Below, one piece after another: positions 25,811 to 35,437 of a stretch of 64,000 nucleotides of DNA; position 1 is the first letter of the stretch, and the number at the start of each line of letters is the position of its first letter. The notes below the pieces were generated by a model. It ran no database searches and was not told the origin of the DNA. It saw only the letters and a program-made list of their open reading frames with translations. The DNA lies in contig NZ_CP098806.1 of NCBI RefSeq assembly GCF_023822005.2, positions 1,364,001 to 1,428,000 on the forward strand, written 5' to 3'. A program made the position numbers and the translations under genes. Source of the DNA: Dyadobacter fanqingshengii (GTDB lineage: Bacteria > Bacteroidota > Bacteroidia > Cytophagales > Spirosomataceae).

Positions 25811-28800
25811 TTACAACTTGATATTCAGGTTTAAACCGTAGCTTCTTGTGGTTGGAAGTGTGTGCGTTTCGATGCCTTGTAAATTGTCGGAAGCGGATAC
25901 TTGTGCTTCGGGATCGAGGTTATCAATGTATTTTTTGAGTAAAAACACATTGTTGCACATGGCCGAAATGCTTAAACCCTTGATAAAGGTCTTTTCTTTC
26001 AAAAAGCGTGAGAGGTCGTAGCCCAGCGAAATTGTTCTCCATCTTACAAATGCGCCGTTGTAAACAAATGGTGTGGCAATGTTGGTGCTGCGGTAAGCCG
26101 TATAAAACTGCTGTGCTTCAACGCGTTGCGTATTTGGAGCGCCTTCCGGCGTTACGCCTTCCAATAAAACACCACCGTCACGTCCTACAAGCGAAGGTTT
26201 GGATATTCCCTCGCGGAGGAAGTTCAGGTTGGAATTGGAAAGGATCTTGTTACCCGCTTTGAAATCGATTTGCGTTCCGATCCGGATCCCTTTCACATTG
26301 ATTGTGTTCACCCAGGCGCCCACCCAGGTCGGAATGGCGCTGCCGAATGTGGTGAGGCTCCCTTGCTGCGGCAATCCGCCCGAAGTTACAATGTTGCCCT
26401 GCGCGTCGCGTTTGTAGTCGAATCCGCGTAAAGAGGCGAGGGGCTTGTCCACTTCGTGGGATACGATCCCAAAGAATTCGCCCGTTCCCACGTCAAATCT
26501 TTGTTGCCCTGCTGCCAGTTCAAGCACTTTACTAATGTTATAGCTTCCGTTGAAGCTCGTTTCCCAGGTTACGCCTTCTGTTCTCACAGGCACAAAAGTC
26601 AGCAGGAATTCTACGCCCTGGTTTCTCAATTTACCCACATTGACCTTGGTCTGACTGAAACCCGATGTATTGGAAATATCCACGTTCAGGATTTCGTCGA
26701 CTGTATTTTTGCGATAGAAGGAGACGTCCAGATTCAGACGGCTGTCGAATGTTTTCATTTCGAGACCTACTTCTGTTTCCTTCACTTTCAATGGTCTGAG
26801 ATTTGCGTTAGGTGCAACGGTCGAAGGCAGGTTCCCCAGTGCCGTCCCGTTAAAAGGGTTTGCATTGATCCCATAATATAAATTGTTGGAATATGGATCT
26901 GTATCGCCTCCAACTTCCGCATAAGCAGCTCTTAACTTGCCATAATTCAGCCAGTTAGGTGCGTTCGCGAATGCCTGGCTAAACACAAAGCTCGCGCTCA
27001 CAGACGGATACAAATAACTGTTTGAAGCGGGGTTTAATGTTGAGAACCAGTCGTTACGCCCTGTAACATTCACGAATAAGAAGCCTTTGTACGAAAACTC
27101 GGCCGCTCCGTACACAGAGTTTACTTTCTTTTTACTATAACCATAATTGGGGTTTTTAACCTGGCCGTTCGCAATGGTGTAAAGGTCACGCACGTAAAAA
27201 TTGGTTACCGCAGTAGATACATTGTCGCTGATCTGCTGCATCTGGTTTCCTCCCAAAGTGATATCTATGCCAAAATCTCCAAAGGTGCGGTTGGCGCCTA
27301 CCAGGACGTCGAGGTTGCGCTCCCGAAAAGTCGCCACATCCTGATAGTAATAACCATTAAAACCTGTTGCAACGGCGCCGATTGACCTTGTTCCGGTGGG
27401 ACGGTTGTAGTTATATGGCCTCGTGTAGTAATCCTGCCCAATGCGGCCCTGCACAAAAAGCCAGTCCGTGAAATCATAGCGCACAGACGTATTTCCGAAA
27501 ATCCGGTCGCGGCGAACATTCTCAAAGCGGTCATAAGCCACCCAGTAAGGATTGTTCCGGTTGGTAAATCGAGCCAGCGGCATTTCGTTGCCGTTCGCGT
27601 CTTTGCGATTTTTCAGCCATTCCGTATCAATGCTCGTTGCCAGCGTGTAAATGGTCGTATTGGCATTCATATCCTGGATCCCGATCTGGGGTGGATTCTT
27701 ATTATACTCGTTAGAATAATTCGCATTAACCTGCGCAGAAAGCTTGTCCGAAAATTTGTAGTTCAAACCCAGATTAAAGATCTTTTTATGGTAATCAGAA
27801 TTCGGCATGATCGCATTCGCGTCCGTATTAGCGAACGATAATCTGAAATTTCCTTTCTCGTTTCCACCTGAAAGCGCAACTGAATTGGTAAAACTTGTTC
27901 CGGTCCGGTAGAAGTTTTTGATACGGTCTTTATTTGCTGAATAAGGCTTCGTGGTCCCGTCAAACTGAGGGGTAGGCGCGCCATCCATGCGCTCGCCAAA
28001 AGCAAAAACACCTGAACTTTGTGCTTCTCCGGTGGTGGTAGGGCGTTTTCCGAATTCACCCTGACCATATTCGTATTGGAAATCTGTATAGTCCAGTGCC
28101 TGCTGCGCCTGAAAATTGGAGTTGATCTCCACGCCGATGCCGGTTGTTTTGCTTCCGCTCTTGGTAGTAATAATGATCGCTCCGTCTTTCGCGCGGAAGC
28201 CGTAAAGTGCAGCTGCTGCGGCGCCTTTCAAGACGGTCATGGACTCAATGTCGTCCTGGTTAATGCTTTGCAAACCGTCCCCGGCATCGGATGAGCCGCC
28301 CGTTGGGTTCCCTGTTCCATTTCCGTTTGATCCGCCCGCAGAAACGCTGCTGTTATTAATGGGAATGCCGTTCACGATGATCAGCGGCGAGTTGTTTCCG
28401 CCGAAGGACGACTGGCCGCGGATACGGATTTTGGTTGATCCGCCCGGTCCGCTGGCTGGCGGCGTTACATTTAATCCGGCCACTTTTCCTTGCAGGCTGT
28501 TTCCCAGGTTCGTGGTGCGGTTTGTTGTAATTTCATCCGTATCAATTGTTGCTGTAGAATAACCCAGCTTTTTTGCATCCCGCTTGATTCCCAGTGCAGT
28601 GACCACAACCATTTCCAGATTGCGCTCGTCGGGTTTCATCGACAAATCGTATGTGCTTTGGCTTCCCAGGGTCACTTCCTCAGGTTTATAGCCCACGTAG
28701 GAAAATATCAGAACGCCGCCGGCGTCCGGAACGCTCAGCTGATACGTTCCTTCGGTATTTGTGGCGGTGCCCGCTTTCGTGCCTTTCACCACAATGCTCA

Positions 28801-29269
28801 CGCCGGGAAGCGGCTGGCCCTTTTCATCAGAGACTTTCCCCGAGATTGTCCGGTCAATGGTCGAAGGATTATTGATGACGGCTGGGATCGCGCTGCCTGG
28901 TTCTGCATTGGCCTTGACCAGCACAACTTGCTTTCCCTCAATCTTATAAGCAATGTTAATAGGCTTGAAAAGCTGGTCCAGCACATCGGCCAGCGGCTTT
29001 TCAACCACATTGATCGAAACTTTTTGTTGCGAACGGATTAATGACGAATTGTACGTGAAACGGATCTGCGTCAGCTTATTGAGCTTGTTCAGAACCGATT
29101 TAATTTCCTGGTTATACACCTGGATCGTAACTTTCTGATTCAACATATCCTGGGCGTCGACAATGGCCGCAGCGGATAAACTCGAAAAGATAAAGGCAAT
29201 TAATAATTGATAAAGTGATATTTTAAATGCATCATAGAGTAACCTGGACGGGAGTCGGTGTTGTTTCAT
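25811..29269 (-). CDS. SusC/RagA TonB-linked outer-membrane transporter with STN signalling domain
   Basis: A 1152-aa protein with, in order: signal peptide (about 1-40, ending VDAQ), STN/secretin N-terminal domain (about 43-117, VTIQVYNQEIKSVLNKLN), carboxypeptidase-regulatory-like domain (from ISGKVSDEKGQPLPGVSI), TonB plug (VVVTALGIKRDAKKLG, then VLKGAAAAALYGFRAKDG) and a 22-strand type barrel ending YGLNLNIKL. It imports a ligand held by SusD across the outer membrane using TonB energy. The STN domain is the part that contacts FecR-type anti-sigma proteins, and FecR and a FecI-like sigma are encoded immediately upstream, so the transporter probably also reports ligand binding to transcription. 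Confidence 0.95.
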   Translation of the reverse strand: MKQHRLPSRLLYDAFKISLYQLLIAFIFSSLSAAAIVDAQDMLNQKVTIQVYNQEIKSVLNKLNKLTQIRFTYNSSLIRSQQKVSINVVEKPLADVLDQLFKPINIAYKIEGKQVVLVKANAEPGSAIPAVINNPSTIDRTISGKVSDEKGQPLPGVSIVVKGTKAGTATNTEGTYQLSVPDAGGVLIFSYVGYKPEEVTLGSQSTYDLSMKPDERNLEMVVVTALGIKRDAKKLGYSTATIDTDEITTNRTTNLGNSLQGKVAGLNVTPPASGPGGSTKIRIRGQSSFGGNNSPLIIVNGIPINNSSVSAGGSNGNGTGNPTGGSSDAGDGLQSINQDDIESMTVLKGAAAAALYGFRAKDGAIIITTKSGSKTTGIGVEINSNFQAQQALDYTDFQYEYGQGEFGKRPTTTGEAQSSGVFAFGERMDGAPTPQFDGTTKPYSANKDRIKNFYRTGTSFTNSVALSGGNEKGNFRLSFANTDANAIMPNSDYHKKIFNLGLNYKFSDKLSAQVNANYSNEYNKNPPQIGIQDMNANTTIYTLATSIDTEWLKNRKDANGNEMPLARFTNRNNPYWVAYDRFENVRRDRIFGNTSVRYDFTDWLFVQGRIGQDYYTRPYNYNRPTGTRSIGAVATGFNGYYYQDVATFRERNLDVLVGANRTFGDFGIDITLGGNQMQQISDNVSTAVTNFYVRDLYTIANGQVKNPNYGYSKKKVNSVYGAAEFSYKGFLFVNVTGRNDWFSTLNPASNSYLYPSVSASFVFSQAFANAPNWLNYGKLRAAYAEVGGDTDPYSNNLYYGINANPFNGTALGNLPSTVAPNANLRPLKVKETEVGLEMKTFDSRLNLDVSFYRKNTVDEILNVDISNTSGFSQTKVNVGKLRNQGVEFLLTFVPVRTEGVTWETSFNGSYNISKVLELAAGQQRFDVGTGEFFGIVSHEVDKPLASLRGFDYKRDAQGNIVTSGGLPQQGSLTTFGSAIPTWVGAWVNTINVKGIRIGTQIDFKAGNKILSNSNLNFLREGISKPSLVGRDGGVLLEGVTPEGAPNTQRVEAQQFYTAYRSTNIATPFVYNGAFVRWRTISLGYDLSRFLKEKTFIKGLSISAMCNNVFLLKKYIDNLDPEAQVSASDNLQGIETHTLPTTRSYGLNLNIKL

Positions 29270-29370
29270 ATAATTAGTTGTTAGGTCAGTACTTCAAAGA
29301 TTAGGACAAAAAATTCACAGATTTTGCATCATCCCATAGGCGGAAGTGGAGTTAAATTCAAGCATTTACA

Positions 29371-30471
29371 CTAGCTGCAACCTTTGCTGGTAATCACAAT
29401 CTTCCCGTCCACCATCTCATAGCTGGCACCGATCGCCTGGCAAATGGCACTCAGTCGCTGTTTGAGATTTTCGTCGCTGTATTGTGCGGTAATGATGCAA
29501 TTGACAAGTATTTCCTGGTTGTAATCAATCACGATCCCGTACATTTCCTGCAAGGTTTTGAAAACCTGTGAAACCGGCTTTTCGTCGAAGATCATTTCTT
29601 TTTGAGCCGTCAGCTCCGAAAGCAGCTGGCGGTTCACAACCATTCCCTTTTCAAGCTTATTTTCTTTTCGGTTAAAGACAGCCTGCTGATTGGGATTCAA
29701 CACAATGACCGACACCTTTTTATCCGGCTTGTTCTGGAGCGTTTCGTATTCTGTTTTGGGGTAAACAGAAACCCTGCCGGTCTTCACCAGCACCATCACT
29801 GTATTTTCCGCGTCCAGCGCTTTCACCCGGAAGCTCGTTCCAAGCACCTTGGTCACTGTTTCATTCGTGTATACCAAAAAAGGCCGCTTGGGATTTTTGG
29901 CCACATCAAAAAATGCTTCCCCTGTTAAAATGACCTTCCGTTCGCCTGAGGCAAAAGTTTTTGGATAGGTGATCGTACTGCCCGGCGAAAGTGTTGCAAC
30001 GCTGTTGTCGCTCAAAAGCACCGTCATTTCGTGTAAACCGGCATTCTTACGCACAAGCATAGGTTCGACGGCGGCATTTTTCACATGTGCATAGGGAGAG
30101 GCCGTATTGCTTTCGCGACTGTAAAGCCATAGCCCAATGGCAGAAACAAACAAAAAGATAGCTGCAACGCGCCATATTGGTTGGCCTACGAACTGGTAAA
30201 TGTTCGTATCACGGTTTTGTTTCTGAATCTCTGCCAGCCTGGTAATTTCCTCAATTTCATGTTGAATGGTTTCCTCGGTAAGGTCGTCGTTGTGCATGTC
30301 GTACACTGCCAACACCAGTTCCCGCGCCATGCCCACTTCGCCGGATTTTTCGGGATTTTCCGCAATCCATTTGAGCCAGAATGTTGTGATTTCGGGGGTG
30401 GGCGCTGTGACCCACATGCGAAACAAGTCATCCATGGCTAATTCTTCGGCTGTGTGGTAGCGGTAATCCAT
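29371..30471 (-). CDS. FecR-family anti-sigma / sigma regulator
   Basis: A 366-aa inner-membrane protein. The N-terminal cytoplasmic part (about 1-100) should bind the sigma factor, one membrane helix lies at about residues 105-122 (WRVAAIFLFVSAIGLWLY), and the periplasmic part holds the FecR domain (ATLSPGSTITYPKTF, GEAFFDVAKNPKRPF, TKVLGTSFRVKA) and a C-terminal segment with the DUF4974 pattern (FDEKPVSQVFKTLQEMYG). It would pass the signal from the STN domain of the SusC protein to the FecI-like sigma. It lies between the genes of these two partners, 117 bp after the sigma gene and 101 bp before susC. Confidence 0.94.
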   Translation of the reverse strand: MDYRYHTAEELAMDDLFRMWVTAPTPEITTFWLKWIAENPEKSGEVGMARELVLAVYDMHNDDLTEETIQHEIEEITRLAEIQKQNRDTNIYQFVGQPIWRVAAIFLFVSAIGLWLYSRESNTASPYAHVKNAAVEPMLVRKNAGLHEMTVLLSDNSVATLSPGSTITYPKTFASGERKVILTGEAFFDVAKNPKRPFLVYTNETVTKVLGTSFRVKALDAENTVMVLVKTGRVSVYPKTEYETLQNKPDKKVSVIVLNPNQQAVFNRKENKLEKGMVVNRQLLSELTAQKEMIFDEKPVSQVFKTLQEMYGIVIDYNQEILVNCIITAQYSDENLKQRLSAICQAIGASYEMVDGKIVITSKGCS

Positions 30472-30588
30472 AAATAAAGCTTGGAGTCTTTAGTATGTAT
30501 GTCCGCTTTTTGGATAACTATAACCAAAATAATTAAAATATTTTTTGAAATAGTTATAAAACAATGATAATACCGCGAGAGAACGGTT

Positions 30589-31200
30589 TTATAGAAGGGA
30601 GGTGATAACAAGCAAAGCCCAGAGAAACTCAGCGGGTGCCCATATCTGACGGATCTCCTTTAATGTGCGGTGCAACAGGTTGGAAACGCTCTGGCGTCCC
30701 AAACCCATAATGTGAGCAATGTCTTCGTTGTCAAGATTCTGGTAAAAGCGCAGGTAAATGACCTCTTGTTGCCTCTTGGAGAGTAGTGTAATGATTCGTT
30801 TAAGGTGGCTGGACTGCGATTGCGCGTTTTCATCGGCAATGATCTGCGACTCCACGGGCGCATCTTCATAATCCAGATCAAAGAGCTCCTTAGGCTCCTG
30901 AAAGCGCTTCAAACGAATGCTTTCCTTAATAAGCTTGTGTCTCAGCGCTTTAAATAAATATGATTTGACAAAAGCAGTTTCGGAGAGTTGTTCCCTCCGT
31001 TCCCATAATTCGAGGTAAAGCTCTTGGATAGAGTCCCGGATAAAGTTGGGGTCGGACGAAAATTTGGTGGAATAGTTGTAAAGAGCGCGGTAATGGACTT
31101 GTGCAAGCTGGCCTAATGCAGCCGAATCGCCCGCTTTAAAACGCAGCCAGAGCTGGATATTGATGTCAGAAAGGTTTGATATGTGCGCTTCGTTACTCAA
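30589..31200 (-). CDS. FecI-like ECF sigma factor
   Basis: A 203-aa sigma factor with region 2 (ALYNYSTKFSSDPNFIRDSI, ELYLELWERR) and region 4 (LSKRQQEVIYLRFYQNLDNE, then IAHIMGLGRQSVSNLLHRTL). The only plausible start is TTG at 31200, as no ATG occurs before region 2. The last 15 residues (PAEFLWALLVITSLL) are strongly hydrophobic, which is odd for a soluble sigma factor and could tether it to the membrane or to FecR. It heads the FecR-SusC-SusD-RraA-enolase locus and is the expected activator of it. Confidence 0.92.
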   Translation of the reverse strand: MSNEAHISNLSDINIQLWLRFKAGDSAALGQLAQVHYRALYNYSTKFSSDPNFIRDSIQELYLELWERREQLSETAFVKSYLFKALRHKLIKESIRLKRFQEPKELFDLDYEDAPVESQIIADENAQSQSSHLKRIITLLSKRQQEVIYLRFYQNLDNEDIAHIMGLGRQSVSNLLHRTLKEIRQIWAPAEFLWALLVITSLL

Positions 31201-31331
31201 ATCTTTTGGTTATTGACATTGTTTTATAATTTCAACGAATTATGCTAATCAAAGCGGCATGTGGTTTTATTCTCCTTGCCATATTTAAGGTAATGCGGAA
31301 ATTTATGAGACGAGTGGAAAGAATTGGAAAA

Positions 31332-31376
31332 TAAACTGCTGTGCTGTCATGTTAGTATTTGCAGCACAGCAGTTTA
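31332..31376 (-). terminator. Strong hairpin terminator after the cupredoxin oxidoreductase gene
   Basis: A perfect 15-bp inverted repeat, TAAACTGCTGTGCTG (31332-31346) and CAGCACAGCAGTTTA (31362-31376), with a 15-nt loop, starts 16 bp beyond the stop of the minus-strand gene at 31392. The following T run is short (ATTTTCC). Confidence 0.65.
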
Positions 31377-31391
31377 CCGAAGATTTGTATA

Positions 31392-33386
31392 CTATTTGGT
31401 AACCTTCAATTTGCCCTGCATTAATGTATAATGTCCCGGGAATGTGCAAACGTATTGATAGGTTCCGGCTTGTTTTGGCGCTACGAAATAGATGCTTTCT
31501 GACTTTTCGGGCTCTACAATGTTGCTATGGAACAAAACGTCATTCGTTTTGGGAACATAATTCAGCTCTGAACCTTTCAAACCCAGATTAAGGCCCGCTT
31601 CACCCACCGCGTTGGCTGTTCCCGGCTTGGTAATCACCAGGTTATGAAGCATATCGTCATTGTTGTTGAAGACAATTTTAATGCGGCTTCCTGCTTTTAC
31701 CTGAATTTCGGAAATATCAAATTTCAATCCCGGAACGGTTCCGATTGTGATCGTCTGATCCGGGCCGTTGGTCCAGCTGGCGGGCATTTCCACAACACGC
31801 TTTGCAGAAGGGGCCGAATTAGCAGTTTCAGCGACCGGCATTGTATGCGCGCTGTGATCCACCGCAACCGCTTTAACCGTCGTTGTGAAGGCAGAAGCAT
31901 TTACCGGATTGCCAGAAGCAATTTCGTTCAATGTATAGTAACCGGTCGCATGCAGCAATGGGTTACCATCCGCACCTTTTACGCCATCCGCCTTGATTTC
32001 GTGAATATAACCCTTGCGGAGCAACGCAGGATCAAGAACCAGGCGCACTTTCAGGCCATCTTCTGAAACTACTATTCCTTTCAAAGGCACTTCCTGCGTG
32101 TTAACGATCGGGCTGCCGTAAGTCTGGTGATATTTGTAAGTAAAGCTGTTCAATTTGTACGCTTCCTGGTCCGCTGCGGCTTTTTTGTCAACCGGGCTTG
32201 TGAACGTGATTTCGAAACCGTCCGGCATAGAACGCACATTTTTCATTTCAAAAGGCATCTTACCCGTCCAAACCAATCGCTGAATGCCAAATTCCTGCTT
32301 ACCCGTTGCAGACCAGCCGCGACTTGTTTGTCCTACAAACATAGAACCATCCAGGCCCCATTCCATCCGCAAGATCCCCGACATGAAACCTTCGCGGAAA
32401 GGGAAAACAGTTCCCTGCCACACGCCATTCACTTTTTCCAGATCCACGCGGGTGATAATGCTGTGTCCCTGATCACCCACGAACATTTGTCCCGAAAACG
32501 GACCGAAGGCGCCATTGGTAACATCTTCTTTAAAGTCCGAAGTGGAAATGCCCACGAGCGTGTGCGGAAACCAAACCGCCGGCGCTTTCAGACCCGGCAA
32601 CTTTTTGGCAACATCGTACAGCGGTTCGCCTGTGTTAGGCACATCAGATGGGGTAAGCTTAACCGGCGAACCTTCTTCTTTGCTCCATCTCAAACCAGCC
32701 GGGTTTCCGGCAAAATCTCCTTTTTCCAAATGCGTCATACGGCCGGAACCCACCCAGTCGCCCTGGTTTTCGGTATAAAAAATATCTCCCTTGTAAGAGC
32801 CGAAGCCGGAAGGGGAGCGAAGGCCGGTTGCGAATGGCGTCAACTTACCGTCTTCACCCAATTTCAGCATCCAGCCTCTCCATTTTGACTGGCTTGCACC
32901 GCGTCCTACCCAGTCGAGGTTCAACGTTACGAGCAGCTCGCCATTCGGCATCGGCACGGGACCGTAAGAATATTGGTGATAATTGCCTGATAATGGCCAT
33001 TTTGCAAACGAATCATAAACGTCGGCAATGCCATCATTGTCCGTATCCACAAGGCGGGTTACTTCCCCGCGTTGTGAGATCAGAAAATCCTTTCCACGAT
33101 ACAAAAGCCCCAGCGGCTCGTGCAAGCCGGAAGCAAAACGGTGGAAAGAAGGCTGCCCATCGCCTTTCAGATAGGGGTTACCAATCATCCAAACCTCGCC
33201 GCGGCGGGTAGAAGTTGCCAGACGGCCGTCCGGAAGCACCTGCATGCCGCCGACTTCCATTTTAATGTTCTCGGGAATGGGGATGGTAACGATCCGGTAG
33301 AAATCATCCTCTTTATTTTGCTTCGATTGCGCATACGCTGAGACACATCCAAGTGATATCAGCGTCGTTAATAGTATATTTTTCAT
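31392..33386 (-). CDS. Secreted beta-propeller oxidoreductase-like protein with C-terminal cupredoxin domain
   Basis: A 664-aa protein with a Sec signal peptide (ending VSAYAQ). Residues about 30-380 are a sorbosone/glucose-dehydrogenase-like beta-propeller (GGMQVLPDGRLATSTRRGEV, LHEPLGLLYR, LVDTDNDGIADVYDSF). A linker domain follows, and the last 110 residues are a plastocyanin/auracyanin-type cupredoxin. All type 1 copper ligands are visible: His in NDDMLHNLVI, then Cys, His and Met in YVCTFPGHYTLMQG. It should bind blue copper and pass electrons in the periplasm; whether the propeller carries PQQ or is catalytic is not shown. It lies 22 bp downstream of the 575-aa partner gene, so the two form an operon. 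Relatives in Planctomycetes and Bacteroidota are often parts of larger fused heme proteins. Confidence 0.85.
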   Translation of the reverse strand: MKNILLTTLISLGCVSAYAQSKQNKEDDFYRIVTIPIPENIKMEVGGMQVLPDGRLATSTRRGEVWMIGNPYLKGDGQPSFHRFASGLHEPLGLLYRGKDFLISQRGEVTRLVDTDNDGIADVYDSFAKWPLSGNYHQYSYGPVPMPNGELLVTLNLDWVGRGASQSKWRGWMLKLGEDGKLTPFATGLRSPSGFGSYKGDIFYTENQGDWVGSGRMTHLEKGDFAGNPAGLRWSKEEGSPVKLTPSDVPNTGEPLYDVAKKLPGLKAPAVWFPHTLVGISTSDFKEDVTNGAFGPFSGQMFVGDQGHSIITRVDLEKVNGVWQGTVFPFREGFMSGILRMEWGLDGSMFVGQTSRGWSATGKQEFGIQRLVWTGKMPFEMKNVRSMPDGFEITFTSPVDKKAAADQEAYKLNSFTYKYHQTYGSPIVNTQEVPLKGIVVSEDGLKVRLVLDPALLRKGYIHEIKADGVKGADGNPLLHATGYYTLNEIASGNPVNASAFTTTVKAVAVDHSAHTMPVAETANSAPSAKRVVEMPASWTNGPDQTITIGTVPGLKFDISEIQVKAGSRIKIVFNNNDDMLHNLVITKPGTANAVGEAGLNLGLKGSELNYVPKTNDVLFHSNIVEPEKSESIYFVAPKQAGTYQYVCTFPGHYTLMQGKLKVTK

Positions 33387-33408
33387 TGAGTGGAATCTAA
33401 GAATATGG

Positions 33409-35136
33409 TTACCAGAACATCATATATGTAGCCGAATCGGACACAGGCAACACCAGTTCCTGATTGTCTCCGGCAGGCCTCACAATGGCCTGAGCTTTCT
33501 GATTGACCTGAATATAATAGCGGTTATCGATCTGGAAAAGGCCGTTTTTGAGATCAGTGATCTGTTTTCCAGATCCCAGCAACGAATAAATCGCGCCGGT
33601 AGGCTTGCCTTCTACGGTAAATGTCCGGGACATTCCTTTGTCATTGGAAATGATCTGATCGCTTACTGTCGCCGAGCCGATTGCATAGCGGAACACAGGA
33701 AATCCTTCCGGGTTGATTTTGTAGCCCAGGAAATTGATGTTCGAAGAATCCGGCCAGGTTGTTGCTTTGTCGGCTAAAACGGCAAGGCTGCTTCTGCCCG
33801 AAACGTGGACGCTCAGTCCCGCAGGGGTTAACAGTTGCGGTTCGCCGCGTTCGTACCACATTTCGGTAACGTTGGCAAACTGTCCACGCCAGGCTTGCAG
33901 CATTGCGCCGCGGTTCAAGTCGATCGTGTAGCTCCATCCTTGCGGGCTTCCAACTGAAATGCAATGTGTGCGCTTATATTTCTCGCCTTCGATCTGGATG
34001 AATGAACGCACCATTTCGGGCTGCTTGTCGGGCGTCACGCTAATGTATGGCTTCGGCTCCGGCTCGGGCAATGATGAAAGCACGTGCAGGTCGTAGGGAC
34101 GAATGCCCGCTTTTTCAACGCGAAGCCCCAATGCGGGTTGTCTCCATGGAAAGCGGGAGTAATGTATCTTGAATTTGTGAGCGCCTTGCGTCAGGTTCGC
34201 TGTGCCCGTGTGCGTTTCCTGTGAAGTGCTTTCGCCCGTGCTCATCACGCTCTTTCCATCTACTTCAAAATCGAACATCGGGCCGGAGTAAATGCTTGTA
34301 AAAATGTATTCGCCTGCTTCCTGCACATCGATATCGCCTTCGTAAACCAAATGGAACTCGCGCATTCCGTTCGTCACTTCCTGGGTTAATGTTGGAGATT
34401 TTCCTTCATGAGAAAGCTTGCTATATTCCTTTGCATCCCATTTGTCCGAATAAACCTTGTATGCCAGGTTATTCAATGTCAATGTCTTACGACTCGCAAG
34501 CAATTGATAACCTACATTTCTGAACGCGATAGTTCCCTTGTTTACCTCAAATGAGAGCGGTTTTCCTTCTGCGGTAGCCTGGGAATTAGGCAGATAAACA
34601 GTTTCCAGCACTGTGACACCATTTAACGACAACAAATTGAGCCGGGCAGAGTTGGCTACGCCAGGAACGGCCGCGTCGTAAACGAGTTCAAGCGTTTGCC
34701 AGAGCCCCGGTGCTTTGGAAGCGTTTTGCGTTGGAAATTGTCCGATATAACCGGATGTGGAAGCATTGGCATCACGTTGATGGCTGCTGTCGGAAATTCT
34801 TACTTTCTGTCCGCCCGGCAGCACAATGTAGCCTTCTGCGCCTGGGGAAACCATAAATTCGGTGGCCAACCGGAGGTCGCCTGCTTTTAATTTCGTTGTC
34901 AGGGCTTTACCTGGGCTGCCGATCAGGATGCCTTCTCCCGCTTTGGTTTTAGGTTTTGCTGTTCCCGTCGGGTGGATGGCCACATCGCCTTGTACGGACC
35001 AGTTCGGGCTTGTGCTTTCAAATGAGCTGAGGTCTTTTAAGGGGAGCAGGGAATAATTTCCTTTCGCTGTCTGTCCCATAACCATTATGGGACAAGTCAG
35101 AAAAAGCAATGAAACTTTCTGAATCAAATGACGCAT
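33409..35136 (-). CDS. Secreted multidomain protein of PVC/Bacteroidota dehydrogenase type
   Basis: A 575-aa protein with a signal peptide (ending CPIMVMGQ). Three parts can be recognised: an N-terminal DUF1080/LamG-like jelly roll (about 25-225, KAGEGILIGSPG, ATEFMVSPGAEGYIVLPG); a PA14-like sheet domain (about 245-345, EAGEYIFTSIYSGPMFDFEV); and a C-terminal beta domain (about 370-575, SYTIDLNRGAMLQAWRGQF) that in related proteins sits beside c-type cytochrome modules. No CxxCH heme motif is present here. It is the first gene of the unit with the cupredoxin protein and may bind substrate or scaffold it (inference). DUF1080 domains occur in 3-keto-disaccharide hydrolases, so a role in oxidised-sugar breakdown is possible. 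Confidence 0.75.
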   Translation of the reverse strand: MRHLIQKVSLLFLTCPIMVMGQTAKGNYSLLPLKDLSSFESTSPNWSVQGDVAIHPTGTAKPKTKAGEGILIGSPGKALTTKLKAGDLRLATEFMVSPGAEGYIVLPGGQKVRISDSSHQRDANASTSGYIGQFPTQNASKAPGLWQTLELVYDAAVPGVANSARLNLLSLNGVTVLETVYLPNSQATAEGKPLSFEVNKGTIAFRNVGYQLLASRKTLTLNNLAYKVYSDKWDAKEYSKLSHEGKSPTLTQEVTNGMREFHLVYEGDIDVQEAGEYIFTSIYSGPMFDFEVDGKSVMSTGESTSQETHTGTANLTQGAHKFKIHYSRFPWRQPALGLRVEKAGIRPYDLHVLSSLPEPEPKPYISVTPDKQPEMVRSFIQIEGEKYKRTHCISVGSPQGWSYTIDLNRGAMLQAWRGQFANVTEMWYERGEPQLLTPAGLSVHVSGRSSLAVLADKATTWPDSSNINFLGYKINPEGFPVFRYAIGSATVSDQIISNDKGMSRTFTVEGKPTGAIYSLLGSGKQITDLKNGLFQIDNRYYIQVNQKAQAIVRPAGDNQELVLPVSDSATYMMFW

Positions 35137-35437
35137 TGGATATATTAAGTGTATTGTTCACAATTAAAAAGCGAAGTTCGCATTTTTTTCTACTAATATA
35201 TCCTGTTAAATTGTAATTAATATTTAATTAAATAGTGTTTTCTTCATAGGGCGACGACTGCCCGTCAACTCCTCCTGGGTTCGCCGAATGCTAGGTATAA
35301 AAACACTTCCCAATACAATCTAATTTTTATACGGCGGGTTTGAATTATCCTGTGGTTCCATATATTTAATATTAGTTCACTTTTGGAAAGTGGGCCCGTT
35401 CTGCATTTGCCTGAAATTTTGCGTTTGAGGATGCCGT

